DNA of 64,000 nt. Source: an uncultured Bifidobacteriaceae bacterium. Its GTDB lineage: Bacteria; Actinomycetota; Actinomycetes; Actinomycetales; Bifidobacteriaceae. This document shows, one piece after another, positions 27,008 through 35,523 of this stretch (its first letter is position 1; each line of letters opens with the position of its first letter). The notes beneath the pieces are model-generated. The model ran no database searches. It was not told the DNA's origin and saw only the letters and a program-made list of their open reading frames with translations. The stretch spans positions 71,730 to 135,729 of the forward strand of contig CAMPNN010000001.1 in assembly GCA_946891915.1 (NCBI GenBank), in the 5' to 3' direction. Position numbers and translations under genes: made by a program.

Positions 27008-27622
27008 ATGGCTAAGTTTGTGATCAATCAGGAATATAGCCCTGAAGCGATGAATCGCGTCCTAACTGTGCCTAATATTATTAGTTTCTTACGTATATGC
27101 TCGATTCCGTACCTTGCTTGGCTAATTACGCAACATAATATGATGTTAGCTCTTGTTGTTTTAGCTATTTCAGCATTTTCGGATTGCCTTGATGGTTACA
27201 TTGCAAGACGCTGGAATCAAGTGAGTAAATTAGGGCAGATTCTTGATCCTATTGCAGATAGATTACTGATTATTTGCAGCACTTTAGCTTTAGCTATTGC
27301 GAATGTAATACCTTGGTGGGCACTGGTTCTGGTTGTTTTACGCGATATTATTATGGCGATTTTAGTTGTTGTGTTAGCTCAACATGATTATGGTCCTTTA
27401 CCTGTGAATTTTGTTGGAAAAGCTGGTACTGCTTTACTTATGCTTGCAATCGTTTCTCTTATGATTGTGTACGCTATTGCAACAGAATCAATGTTTTTGC
27501 TTTACGCTTCAGCATTAGCTTGCGGTGTGTGGGGGATTGTTTTGTACTGGTATGCTGGCCTGCTTTACTACAGGCAAGCTTATGCGCTTCTTGTTAATTC
27601 AAAGGCGAAATCAGGCATGTAG
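27008..27622 (+). CDS. pgsA: CDP-diacylglycerol--glycerol-3-phosphate 3-phosphatidyltransferase family protein
   Basis: A 204-residue CDP-alcohol phosphatidyltransferase. The complete signature DG-x2-AR-x8-G-x3-D-x3-D is seen in DCLDGYIARRWNQVSKLGQI followed by LDPIADR. Six hydrophobic segments are predicted. It most likely makes phosphatidylglycerophosphate, the precursor of phosphatidylglycerol and cardiolipin; a cardiolipin synthase activity cannot be excluded because family members look alike. ATG 27008 follows AAAGGA. It begins the block pgsA-DUF881-sbp-DUF881-FHA-MerR that is also seen in mycobacteria (there Rv1822-Rv1828). Confidence 0.9.
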   Translation: MAKFVINQEYSPEAMNRVLTVPNIISFLRICSIPYLAWLITQHNMMLALVVLAISAFSDCLDGYIARRWNQVSKLGQILDPIADRLLIICSTLALAIANVIPWWALVLVVLRDIIMAILVVVLAQHDYGPLPVNFVGKAGTALLMLAIVSLMIVYAIATESMFLLYASALACGVWGIVLYWYAGLLYYRQAYALLVNSKAKSGM

Positions 27623-27628
27623 GCGCGT

Positions 27629-28675
27629 ATGACCCAGCACGATGTATTAGCTAGTTCGCAGGATAGCAGTAAAAATGCTGAAAGCAGTCATACTGCTCAT
27701 AGTAGTATGCCAGCATCTTTTATTGCTCCTGTTGGAATGATGTTTTCGCGTCGTCGTGCCTTGTTTTCTCGCTCTTTTACGTGTCTTGAATCTCATCATG
27801 TGTCTATAACTGCCAATCGTTTTGCGCATAGTCATGATCGCAGGCGTTACATTGACGATTACGCTTTGCGTCTTATTGATGATTTAACAAATCGTCCAGT
27901 TGATCCGTTGTTTATGGATGCTAGATTGAGTAAACAGCCTGTTAAGACTTGGCATAAGTGGTTTACGCGCATAATTGTGTTTATTGTGTGTGTTGCTATT
28001 GGCACTGTTGGCAGTCAGTTTGTTCGTAAATTGCACACTGATCCTCGTAAAGCAATACGTTCATCACTTGCTAATGAGCTTGTTGGATACACCACTCGTT
28101 TCGATAAACTTGTTAAAGACGTAACTCTTCTTCGCAATAATGTTGATCATGAATCGCAACGTATTACTACTCCAGAAGAAGATGAAGTGAGTAAATCGGA
28201 CGATATGTTAAATGGAACTCGCGCCGCAGAAGGAAGCGGAGTTACTTTAACCATTGCGAATCCTATTTCGGCTGGAACGGATGCGAATTCTGGCGCTTTG
28301 CCTCGTGAAAGTAATGGTGCTCGTATGCGGCTTGTTACAGATCGAGATATTCAAATGCTTGTGTCAACATTGTGGGAGGCTGGCGCTGAAGCGATTGCTG
28401 TTAATGGTCATCGTTTGGGTGCTCAAACTTCTATTCGCGTTGCTGGTCAAACGATTCTTGTTGGTGTTAATCAAACGCAAAGCCCTTATGTTATTGAAGC
28501 TATTGGCGACACCAATGATTTAATGCGCGCGTGCAAGGATCTTTCTAAAGTGCGCTGGTATGTTTCATTGCTTAATGCTGGTATTAATCCGCAGATTTCA
28601 CCTTCTCGTGTAATAAAATTAACTGCAGCAAGCACTGGTGATATAAACTTTGCAAATGAAAGAACTAGGAGATAA
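27629..28675 (+). CDS. DUF881 family membrane-anchored protein (first copy)
   Basis: A 348-residue protein with about 110 cytoplasmic residues, one membrane segment (WFTRIIVFIVCVAIGTVGSQ) and a coiled-coil stretch before the DUF881 domain. The domain shows the usual VTDRDIQMLVSTLWEAGAEA and AVNGHRLGAQTSIRVAG. DUF881 proteins resemble dimerising division-associated proteins, but no activity is established. The gene starts 6 bp after pgsA and ends 2 bp before sbp, so it is part of the operon. The long N-terminal region is unusual relative to the second copy. Confidence 0.88.
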   Translation: MTQHDVLASSQDSSKNAESSHTAHSSMPASFIAPVGMMFSRRRALFSRSFTCLESHHVSITANRFAHSHDRRRYIDDYALRLIDDLTNRPVDPLFMDARLSKQPVKTWHKWFTRIIVFIVCVAIGTVGSQFVRKLHTDPRKAIRSSLANELVGYTTRFDKLVKDVTLLRNNVDHESQRITTPEEDEVSKSDDMLNGTRAAEGSGVTLTIANPISAGTDANSGALPRESNGARMRLVTDRDIQMLVSTLWEAGAEAIAVNGHRLGAQTSIRVAGQTILVGVNQTQSPYVIEAIGDTNDLMRACKDLSKVRWYVSLLNAGINPQISPSRVIKLTAASTGDINFANERTRR

Positions 28676-28677
28676 GA

Positions 28678-29010
28678 ATGGCAGCAATTCTTGGCTTAAT
28701 TTTGGGAGTATTGATTGGCATTGTTGTACACCCGGATATCCCTGTTGTGATTCAGCCTTATTTGCCAATTATGGTTGTTGCGGCACTTGATGCGTTGCTT
28801 GGAGCTGCAAGAGCGTATTTTGAGCGAAACTTTTCGGATAAAGTTTTTGTTATTTCGTTCTTTTCAAATGTTATTGCGGCAACATTGCTCGTTTTGCTTG
28901 GCAATCAGCTTGGCGTAGGCGCTCAGTTGCAGACGGCTGTTATTGTTGTTCTTGGCATTCGTATTTTCTCTAATGTGTCAGCAATTCGTCGCTTTATTTT
29001 CAGGAGCTGA
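28678..29010 (+). CDS. sbp: Small basic membrane protein Sbp (DUF1290)
   Basis: A 110-residue protein with three hydrophobic segments: ILGLILGVLIGIVVHPDIP, an AALDALLGAARAYFER region, and VFVISFFSNVIAATLLVLLG. This is the DUF1290/Sbp pattern, first named in Bacillus, where the gene lies near ftsAZ. Its function is unknown. ATG 28678 follows AGGAGAT. It lies between two DUF881 genes with gaps of 2 bp on each side, which implies coupled translation. Confidence 0.92.
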   Translation: MAAILGLILGVLIGIVVHPDIPVVIQPYLPIMVVAALDALLGAARAYFERNFSDKVFVISFFSNVIAATLLVLLGNQLGVGAQLQTAVIVVLGIRIFSNVSAIRRFIFRS

Positions 29011-29012
29011 GT

Positions 29013-29849
29013 ATGGGCAATTCTTTTTCTCGCTCTACAAAAGGTGACGATATTCTTCATAAAATGCGCAGGCAGAATGCGCATGATCGTGAAAGTGACG
29101 AAACTCAGACTGGTTCTTTTCCTGCTGTTCAGCGTAGGGTAAAGCCTTCTCTAAGCGGACACATTACGCGCACTCGTATTTTTACTGGTTTTCTAATGAT
29201 GCTTCTTTGTGCGCTTTTAGGATTTGCTTATATGATTCAGGTTAATCGCAGTAGTTCTTTGCTTTATGAAACAATGAGCGAAGAAGAATTGACACGTCTT
29301 ATTACGGAAACGCATTCTCAGATTCAAAGTTTGGAAAATAGAAAAGCTGAATTAACTGGACAGCTTAATTCTTTGCGCGAAGCAGTTGATAAGCAGGATG
29401 AGGCTCGTCGTATTGCTCAGCAAAATGCGCAAACTAATGGTCTTATTTCTGGGCGTCTTCCTGCAGTTGGTAAGGGTATTGTTATTCATATTACTGCTGG
29501 TGAAAAGGAAAATATTGATGCTGCAACAATGTTTCAGCTCATAGAAGAGTTGCGTAATGCTGGCGTAGAAGTTATGTCTATTAACGATGTGCGCATTGTA
29601 ACGTCGAGTTATATTTCACAAACAAAACATGGTCTTTTATGCGATAGCGTTATGATTGATCCTCCTTATATTGTGAAAGCTATTGGAGACCCTCAGAATT
29701 TGCAGAATGCTGTGAATATTGCGGGTGGTGTTGGATCGCGTTTGAAGATTAAATTTGGTGCTTCTGTTGTTGTTTCTGCGCCTGACGAGGTAGAAATTAC
29801 CACGACACGCGAGCCAAAACAGTATGAATATGCCAAACCAGTCGAGTAA
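29013..29849 (+). CDS. DUF881 family membrane-anchored protein (second copy)
   Basis: A 278-residue protein with a cytoplasmic start of about 50 residues, one membrane segment (IFTGFLMMLLCALLGFAYMI), a coiled coil (SQIQSLENRKAELTGQLNSL) and the DUF881 domain with GKGIVIHITAGE and IEELRNAGVEVMSINDVRIV. It overlaps nothing and follows sbp by 2 bp. The pairing with the first copy suggests a heteromeric envelope complex, an inference from the conserved order. Confidence 0.9.
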   Translation: MGNSFSRSTKGDDILHKMRRQNAHDRESDETQTGSFPAVQRRVKPSLSGHITRTRIFTGFLMMLLCALLGFAYMIQVNRSSSLLYETMSEEELTRLITETHSQIQSLENRKAELTGQLNSLREAVDKQDEARRIAQQNAQTNGLISGRLPAVGKGIVIHITAGEKENIDAATMFQLIEELRNAGVEVMSINDVRIVTSSYISQTKHGLLCDSVMIDPPYIVKAIGDPQNLQNAVNIAGGVGSRLKIKFGASVVVSAPDEVEITTTREPKQYEYAKPVE

Positions 29850-29867
29850 CAAGGTAGAATAGCAAGT

Positions 29868-30308
29868 ATGACTGAACCAATTCCTACCGCTGGCGAAACC
29901 ACTATTATCGGCATGCCAGCTATTCATATTCCAATGAATACAACTTCTGATCGTCCTTTGCAGCAGGATGATTTTGAAACAATAGCAAAATTGCTGCCTG
30001 GCACTGCTTTGCTGATTTCAACTAGGGGAGCGGTGTCCGGTTCTCGTTATCTTCTTGACGAGGATTTGGTATCAGTTGGCCGTGATTCGCATGCTGATAT
30101 TTTGCTTGATGATTCTACAGTTTCTCGTGCTCACGCAGTGTTTAAGCGCAATGGTGGCGTGTTTAGTATTGTGGATGCTGGTAGTTTGAATGGCACGTAT
30201 GTGAATCGTGAGCGTGTCGATGAAGCTGTGTTGCATAATGGCGATGAAATTATGATTGGCAAATTCCGATTGGTATTTTTCGCTCATGACGCAGTTACAG
30301 TCCGATAA
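29868..30308 (+). CDS. FHA-domain protein, GarA/OdhI-like
   Basis: A 146-residue protein with a C-terminal forkhead-associated domain (VSVGRDSHADILLDDSTVSR, then SLNGTYVNRE) that binds phosphothreonine. The N-terminus has GETTIIG, resembling the phosphorylated ETT site of GarA/OdhI, where self-binding after phosphorylation by Ser/Thr kinases switches control of glutamate and 2-oxoglutarate metabolism. Whether the same targets exist here is doubtful, since Bifidobacteriaceae lack a full TCA cycle. It sits in the position of garA in the mycobacterial cluster. Confidence 0.88.
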   Translation: MTEPIPTAGETTIIGMPAIHIPMNTTSDRPLQQDDFETIAKLLPGTALLISTRGAVSGSRYLLDEDLVSVGRDSHADILLDDSTVSRAHAVFKRNGGVFSIVDAGSLNGTYVNRERVDEAVLHNGDEIMIGKFRLVFFAHDAVTVR

Positions 30309-30888
30309 TCAGGATGATGCTGTTCAAGGGGAGCTTTTTAACTTTTCTCTCTGTGCTGATCAGTCCTGTGGATACCGCGGTAGCGTAGCTATGAAGGTTG
30401 CCGGTATTACTTACCGGCAACTTGATTATTGGGCGCGCAAACGCATTATAGAGCCGTCAATTCATCCTTCTAGCGGCTCGGGTTCTCGTCGTTTATATTC
30501 GTTTAAGGATATTGCGATTATGGCAGTTGCAAAGAGGCTGCTTGATGCCGGAGTTAATTTGGTAAATGTTACTACGGCTATTATTTTTCTTAATCGTTAT
30601 TCTGAGTCGCGTTTGCGAAATATGACGATTATTTGTGACGGCCAGTCTGTGCAAGAGTGTGATGAGAATCAAGAAAATATGCGTCGCATGCTTGCTTCTG
30701 GTTTTGCTGTGTTTGCTATTGCTGTTGGAAGTATTGTTTCGCGTGTTGAAGCTGATTTGGATTCTGAGACGTCAGTTGGATTATGTGATCTTGAAGGAAA
30801 ACGCCAAGTTGATGATCTAAAGTCTTCTGTAAAAAGCAGTGGAGCAAAAGGTGGTTCTTGGAATCTTGTTCAAGAAACGTGGGGGTAA
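30286..30888 (+). CDS. MerR-family regulator, FtsR/Rv1828-like
   Basis: About 200 residues with a MerR-type winged helix: VAGITYRQLDYWARKRIIEP, GSGSRRLYSFKDIAIMAV and RLLDAGVNLVNV. It lacks an effector-binding cysteine pattern. In mycobacteria and corynebacteria the neighbour of the FHA gene is Rv1828/FtsR, which acts on ftsZ expression; the same is inferred here. The start is ATG 30286, 23 bp inside the end of the FHA gene; an in-frame ATG at 30256 would deepen the overlap. The C-terminal tail is Ser/Lys-rich and poorly conserved in appearance. Confidence 0.85.
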   Translation: MTQLQSDNQDDAVQGELFNFSLCADQSCGYRGSVAMKVAGITYRQLDYWARKRIIEPSIHPSSGSGSRRLYSFKDIAIMAVAKRLLDAGVNLVNVTTAIIFLNRYSESRLRNMTIICDGQSVQECDENQENMRRMLASGFAVFAIAVGSIVSRVEADLDSETSVGLCDLEGKRQVDDLKSSVKSSGAKGGSWNLVQETWG

Positions 30889-30893
30889 ATAGT

Positions 30894-31289
30894 ATGTGTG
30901 AGGCTATTATCGCTGCGGTTATTATTTGCTGGTTTGCAGCAGTAGTACTGTTTATATGTAGTTTGTTTATTTCGCTGCGTTTTTTATTTAGATTTCAAAA
31001 AATAGCTTCTAAAAGTTCTGTAGATTCTGCGCGTAAAAATGTAATGCAGGAACGCAATGGTATGCGATTAATGCCGTGGAGTATTGTTATTACACATTGT
31101 TGCGGATTGCCGTGTGCAATGCTTTCTTACATGCTTTTGCAGTCTATTCGTGATTTTGGGTTTGTTGACAATAATCATTTCTTATTAATGAACTCAACTT
31201 TGATTCCTTCATATGTAATTATTATCGTGCTTATTTTTGCAAACATTTCTGCGATGGTATTTTGTTCGTACAGAAACATAAAAGCTTAG
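30894..31289 (+). CDS. Small hypothetical membrane protein
   Basis: A 131-residue protein with three hydrophobic segments (residues about 4-32, 60-83 and 104-126) and a short basic cytoplasmic loop. I do not recognise it. ATG 30894 follows GGGGGT, 5 bp after the MerR stop, so it probably closes the pgsA operon. An upstream in-frame ATG at 30858 would overlap the MerR gene. Cysteines are frequent (CEA, CW, CSL, HCCGLPC). Function unknown. Confidence 0.6.
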   Translation: MCEAIIAAVIICWFAAVVLFICSLFISLRFLFRFQKIASKSSVDSARKNVMQERNGMRLMPWSIVITHCCGLPCAMLSYMLLQSIRDFGFVDNNHFLLMNSTLIPSYVIIIVLIFANISAMVFCSYRNIKA

Positions 31290-31428
31290 ATTATTTTCAA
31301 ATAGGGTTATAGCTGGCAATTGGGTGAGGTTTTTATTGTCGATTTATTTGCTTACTATAGCAATTTGACATAACGTACATTATCGGATAAATATAATATG
31401 CAATTCACACAACGAAAATAGCTAATAT

Positions 31429-31584
31429 CGACATTTCTTTTACAGTCACGTACAGAAAATAACGAAATTTCAACAAAATGCGATTATTCCTTTACAGCTG
31501 TGTACAGAAAATGTCGAAATCTCGCCAAAATACGATTATTCCTTTACAGTTACGTATAGAAAATGTCGCATGCGCGAAAAATCT
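31429..31584. repeat. Three tandem 52-bp units with paired TACAG sites
   Basis: Units start at 31429, 31481 and 31533. Units 2 and 3 share cgattattcctttacag; unit 1 is more diverged. Each unit holds two tacag or tatag motifs exactly 10 bp apart (for example 31441 and 31451). The array fills the 302-bp gap between two convergent genes; nothing else is evident in that gap. Confidence 0.9.
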
Positions 31585-31591
31585 CAATGCT

Positions 31592-32329
31592 TTAAGCAAA
31601 ATACTCTAAAACAGCTGTGCTCAATTCACTTACGCTGTCAATAATTCTGTAAGATCCGTGCGCCTTAAGCTCGCCAGGCTCAGCATAGCCCCATGCGCAT
31701 CCTAAACAATCCAGCCCGCATTCCTTTGCGCCATCAGCATCAGTCCAACGGTCGCCAACCATAAGCGCTTTGTCGCCTTTAGATGGATCGTAGTCAATCT
31801 CGTCAAAAACGTAGCGAATAACTTGAGGCTTAGTAATGCGAGTCATATCTCTACTTGCGCCATAAATTCCGTCAATAAGATTATTAAATCCAAAATAATC
31901 GCAAATTGGTTTCATTTGATATTCAGGCTTGCAAGATGCAGTCGCCAAATAAAAACCTGCTTCGCGCAATTTAATAAGCTGCTCAGGAATACCATCATAT
32001 ACTTTATTAAGCAAGCAGCCTGGAATTTTCTTACCGGGATTATTAGAATCGTCAAATGCAGCAATCTCGGAATAATATTTGCGATAAATCGCAAGTCCCT
32101 GCATTTGCAGATTTTCCGGAACTTTAATTCGCTGGAAGGATTCCAAAATAGACGGTCCTATAAAACGCTGCATTTCAGCTTCGTCAGGAATAGGTTGACC
32201 TATTTCTTTCAAAGCAAGTTTAGCGCATGTAATAATGCCTTCATCAGACTTCGTTAAAGTGCCGTCAAGATCAAGCAAAACGACGCGTCTAGCATTATTA
32301 CGTGAAGCTGTTAAGCTTTCATCACTCAT
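31592..32329 (-). CDS. HAD-family phosphatase, phosphoglycolate phosphatase-like
   Basis: A HAD hydrolase of about 245 residues. Motif I is LLDLDGTLTKSDEG, with the nucleophile aspartate in DLDGT. Motif II/III is seen around ATASCKPEY (conserved lysine in SKP) and motif IV is VGDRWTDADGAKECG. The cap domain is helical (C1 type). Phosphoglycolate, pyrophosphate or sugar phosphates are possible substrates. The start may be ATG 32329, which overlaps the rbpA stop by 8 bp, or ATG 32350. Translational coupling with rbpA is likely. Confidence 0.85.
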   Translation of the reverse strand: MSDESLTASRNNARRVVLLDLDGTLTKSDEGIITCAKLALKEIGQPIPDEAEMQRFIGPSILESFQRIKVPENLQMQGLAIYRKYYSEIAAFDDSNNPGKKIPGCLLNKVYDGIPEQLIKLREAGFYLATASCKPEYQMKPICDYFGFNNLIDGIYGASRDMTRITKPQVIRYVFDEIDYDPSKGDKALMVGDRWTDADGAKECGLDCLGCAWGYAEPGELKAHGSYRIIDSVSELSTAVLEYFA

Positions 32330-32669
32330 AGTCAGGAATCCAACCTTCATGATGCATCTTTAAGCGCTTATCGAGTAAAGTCTTTAACTCTTCCTCGCTA
32401 CGGCGTTCAAGAAGCATATCCCAATGAGTACGAGATGGCTTGTTAAAATCATCATCCGGGCGGTCGTTTTCACCTTCTCGATGCGCAATCGTACCACAGC
32501 GGCATTCCCACTCTTCAGGGATTTCAGCGCCCTGAGCAAAAGGAAGAATTGTGCGATGACCCTTTGGGCACACATACACAACATCATTACGTGCAGCAAA
32601 ATCTACGTTGTCATCAGATTCCAATGATTTTGCACCAATGCTCATACCGCGTAAACTGCGTTCTGCCAT
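32322..32669 (-). CDS. rbpA: RNA polymerase-binding protein RbpA
   Basis: A 115-residue actinobacterial transcription factor that binds sigma and stabilises the open complex. The core domain has VCPKGHRTILPFAQGAEIPE followed by WECRCG, a zinc-ligand arrangement. The C-terminal sigma-interacting segment contains the hallmark RTHWDMLLERRSEEEL. The N-terminal tail begins MAERSLRGMSIGAKS. ATG 32669 follows AAGGAG. A perfect extended hairpin lies just upstream (32705-32740). The gene is unique to Actinobacteria, which supports the assignment of the organism. Confidence 0.97.
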   Translation of the reverse strand: MAERSLRGMSIGAKSLESDDNVDFAARNDVVYVCPKGHRTILPFAQGAEIPEEWECRCGTIAHREGENDRPDDDFNKPSRTHWDMLLERRSEEELKTLLDKRLKMHHEGWIPDYE

Positions 32670-32704
32670 AGTATCTCCTTATTTAGTACTTTATAAAATT
32701 ACCG

Positions 32705-32740
32705 AATTGCACGGACGAGACGCCTCTCGCCTAGGCAATT
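32705..32740 (-). terminator. Two-tier hairpin between helY and rbpA
   Basis: On the minus strand the outer stem is AATTGC/GCAATT (32740-32735 with 32710-32705). The inner stem is GGCGAGA/TCTCGTC with loop GGCG. It follows the helY stop by about 40 nt and may terminate helY, or belong to the rbpA leader. The following TTTTAT is a weak U-tract. Confidence 0.6.
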
Positions 32741-32781
32741 TTCAAGCAATAAATTTTTTAAGCATACACTACTTATTAATG

Positions 32782-35418
32782 TTATACATCCGAATATGCT
32801 ACAACTCCATGATTTATAAGTTCTGCAGCTTTGTGTGCGCAGGAAGCAAGATTTGAATCAACATTATCAATATCTTGCAAATATTTTTCTGCAGCAGCAA
32901 GTTGAGTAAGCAAATCAATAAGACGCTTTGCTTGTCGCACGAAATCGCCGCCAGTACTGTCAGTATTTCGCAAAATATCAGCCAATTCAGCACCATCAGC
33001 CCAATCGTACATAATATCTACAGCGCCAAATTCAAGCGGTCTTAACGCAGGTAAATGAGCGTTAGAACATAACGCACTAGTACGCATAAAAAGCTCTTTC
33101 ATACGCAGAACCGTAGTAAATATTGCACCATCTTGGCCGCCTGGGTATCGTCGTGGCTCTCCTCCTGAAGGTCCCCTAGATTCATAAACTAATGCAGACA
33201 AGCAAGACAATAATTCAAGCGGAGTAAGATTGTTAAAAATTCCTTCGCAAATAGCCTCTGCAAACACAATATCTAGCTCGTTATACAGTCTTCGTAACAG
33301 TTGGCCACGTTTAGTAAGTTGCAAAACATTATTCTTTGAAGAATCATCGCAAGGTTGCAAATAATCCAAACTGTACAATACGTCGCAAATATGGTCAAAA
33401 GTGCGTGCCACAGAACCAGTGCGAGATTCATAACGTTCACGCACCTGCTCAAGCTCTTTATGCTCTCGCATCCAATGGTATCCCCAACGCAAATGCTGCT
33501 GAATATCCGGGCATCCTGCGCAAGGGTGATTACGTTCAGCTTCTCGCAAGTGCGCAATAGTTTCATCTAAAGCCTTAAAAGCTGCAGAACGCTCGGCATC
33601 CGTCTGGAACAAAGTGTGCTTAAGCTTACGACGCTGATCGTGCTGAGCATCTTTAAGCTGCATACGCAACTGCAGGAACTCAGCAAAATCGCCTTTATCG
33701 CAGTAGAATGCTTCCTCGTAGCCTTTAAGTGCTTCTTCAAGATCTGACATTCGTTCATGCAAACGTTGCGCTGAAGAATTCGCCTCCCACTGAGCGAAAG
33801 AACGATCCAAAGTCGTACGAGCAGTATCAGCATCGCTTGAATGAAGCAGATTAACCGCCATATTAAACGTAGGTACAAAGCTAGAATGTAAAGGATACAC
33901 GCGCTTACTAGAAAGTGCTGCAGCCTGCTGAGGCACAAAATCAGCATGATCTACAAGAACAGCGTGACCAATATCATCAATACCGCGCCTTCCAGCACGC
34001 CCTGTAAGCTGCGTAAATTCGCCTGGAGTAAGCGGCACGTGACCTGTGCCATCAAACTTTACTAGCTTTTCTACAACCACACTTCTTGCAGGCATATTTA
34101 AGCCTAAAGCTAGTGTTTCAGTAGCGAAAACAACTTTAATAAGTCCGCGCTCGAACAGTGTTTCAACGATATGCCTAAATAGTGCAATCATTCCAGCATG
34201 ATGAGCTGCAAATCCTTGCTCAAGTGCAAAACGGAAACGTTCAAAACTTAAAGCATGCAAATCTTCTTTAGAAAGTTGATTTGCAACCATGCTGTCAACA
34301 ATTTTGCGAATTTCATACATTTCATCGTCGGAAGTAAGTATTAATCCAGCATTTAAGCATTGCTGAACAGCCTGATCGCAGCCGGAACGAGAAAAAATAA
34401 AGTAAATTCCCGGCAACATTCCTAAGTAATCTAATTCGTCAATAACAGCCCAACGTTTAGGAGTGTGACGTCGAGTAGACTTATCTGACTCGCCCACTCC
34501 CCTTTTAACAACGTGTTTTTTACCTTTTCTGTAGCGGTATTTACTATCGCTATATGACTCTTGACGACGACGTGCTCTATGTTCCCAATCGTTAAGTTTC
34601 CGAGTCAACGTTGGGTTTACTCGCTGAGTAATATTGCCTTTTGCATCATGATCATACAAATCTAATAATTCAGGCTCAGTTGCAGAATCTTCTTGAATAA
34701 CAACATGACGTTCAAGCGGCACAGGCCTATGCTCGTCAACAACCAAATGGGTTTTTCCGCGCACAGACTCAAGCCATGCGGAAAAATCTTCAACATTTGA
34801 CACAGTTGCCGATAATCCGATAATTTTTACTGATTCCGGAAGATGAATAATAACTTCTTCCCACACAGCTCCGCGGAATTTGTCCGCAAGATAATGAATT
34901 TCGTCTAAAATAACAAAGCCAAGAGATTGTAAAGTAATCGAATGCTCATATAGCATATTTCGCAAAACTTCAGTAGTCATTACTACGATATCTGCTTCAG
35001 GATTTACAGAAGTATCTCCCGTTAATAAGCCAACTCGATCCGCACCGTACAGTTCGCAAAAATCGTGATATTTTTGATTACTTAACGCTTTAATTGGCGT
35101 AGTATAAAAAGCTTTTACATTACGTTTCTGTGCAAGAAACACAGCAAAATCAGCGACAACAGTTTTTCCAGCACCCGTTGGAGCTGCAACTAAAACGTTA
35201 CTGCCAGATTCCAAAGCTTCAATTGCTTCCTGCTGAAAATCGTCTAAATCAAATGGTAATGAATGCTCAAATTGTGCTGCCATAGACTTTTCATGTTCCA
35301 TAGAAGCTCGGAAAGCAGCAAATCGTTGCGCTGGAGATAATTCGGTTTCGTTCTCATCGTAGTCTGTATATTGCGCATCACGAGTTTTGTTAGATTGATG
35401 ACGTGATGAATGAGACAT
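32782..35418 (-). CDS. helY: Ski2-like DEAD/DEAH RNA helicase HelY
   Basis: An 878-residue superfamily 2 helicase related to Ski2/Mtr4. Motif I is APTGAGKTVVADF, motif II DEIHYL, motif III LSATVSN, motif VI QLTGRAGRRG. A basic insert (YRYRKGKKHVVKRG) sits between the RecA domains, and the C-terminus has a DSHCT-like helical region. In mycobacteria helY is near pafBC, as here. Biochemical role in bacteria is not settled; RNA processing or decay is the best guess. The start ATG 35418 has no clear ribosome site. Confidence 0.93.
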   Translation of the reverse strand: MSHSSRHQSNKTRDAQYTDYDENETELSPAQRFAAFRASMEHEKSMAAQFEHSLPFDLDDFQQEAIEALESGSNVLVAAPTGAGKTVVADFAVFLAQKRNVKAFYTTPIKALSNQKYHDFCELYGADRVGLLTGDTSVNPEADIVVMTTEVLRNMLYEHSITLQSLGFVILDEIHYLADKFRGAVWEEVIIHLPESVKIIGLSATVSNVEDFSAWLESVRGKTHLVVDEHRPVPLERHVVIQEDSATEPELLDLYDHDAKGNITQRVNPTLTRKLNDWEHRARRRQESYSDSKYRYRKGKKHVVKRGVGESDKSTRRHTPKRWAVIDELDYLGMLPGIYFIFSRSGCDQAVQQCLNAGLILTSDDEMYEIRKIVDSMVANQLSKEDLHALSFERFRFALEQGFAAHHAGMIALFRHIVETLFERGLIKVVFATETLALGLNMPARSVVVEKLVKFDGTGHVPLTPGEFTQLTGRAGRRGIDDIGHAVLVDHADFVPQQAAALSSKRVYPLHSSFVPTFNMAVNLLHSSDADTARTTLDRSFAQWEANSSAQRLHERMSDLEEALKGYEEAFYCDKGDFAEFLQLRMQLKDAQHDQRRKLKHTLFQTDAERSAAFKALDETIAHLREAERNHPCAGCPDIQQHLRWGYHWMREHKELEQVRERYESRTGSVARTFDHICDVLYSLDYLQPCDDSSKNNVLQLTKRGQLLRRLYNELDIVFAEAICEGIFNNLTPLELLSCLSALVYESRGPSGGEPRRYPGGQDGAIFTTVLRMKELFMRTSALCSNAHLPALRPLEFGAVDIMYDWADGAELADILRNTDSTGGDFVRQAKRLIDLLTQLAAAEKYLQDIDNVDSNLASCAHKAAELINHGVVAYSDV

Positions 35419-35523
35419 AAAACGCGTGTCACTTTCTAGTAAGTAAGTTAGTAAGAGAATTTATACTTTGCACAACAATTAATAAAACTTGGCTATGCTT
35501 ATGCTTTTAGTCTACGAAAAATA

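Noticed and set aside
31429-31584. CRISPR array
   Set aside because: The units are contiguous without spacers, few in number, and no cas genes are present.
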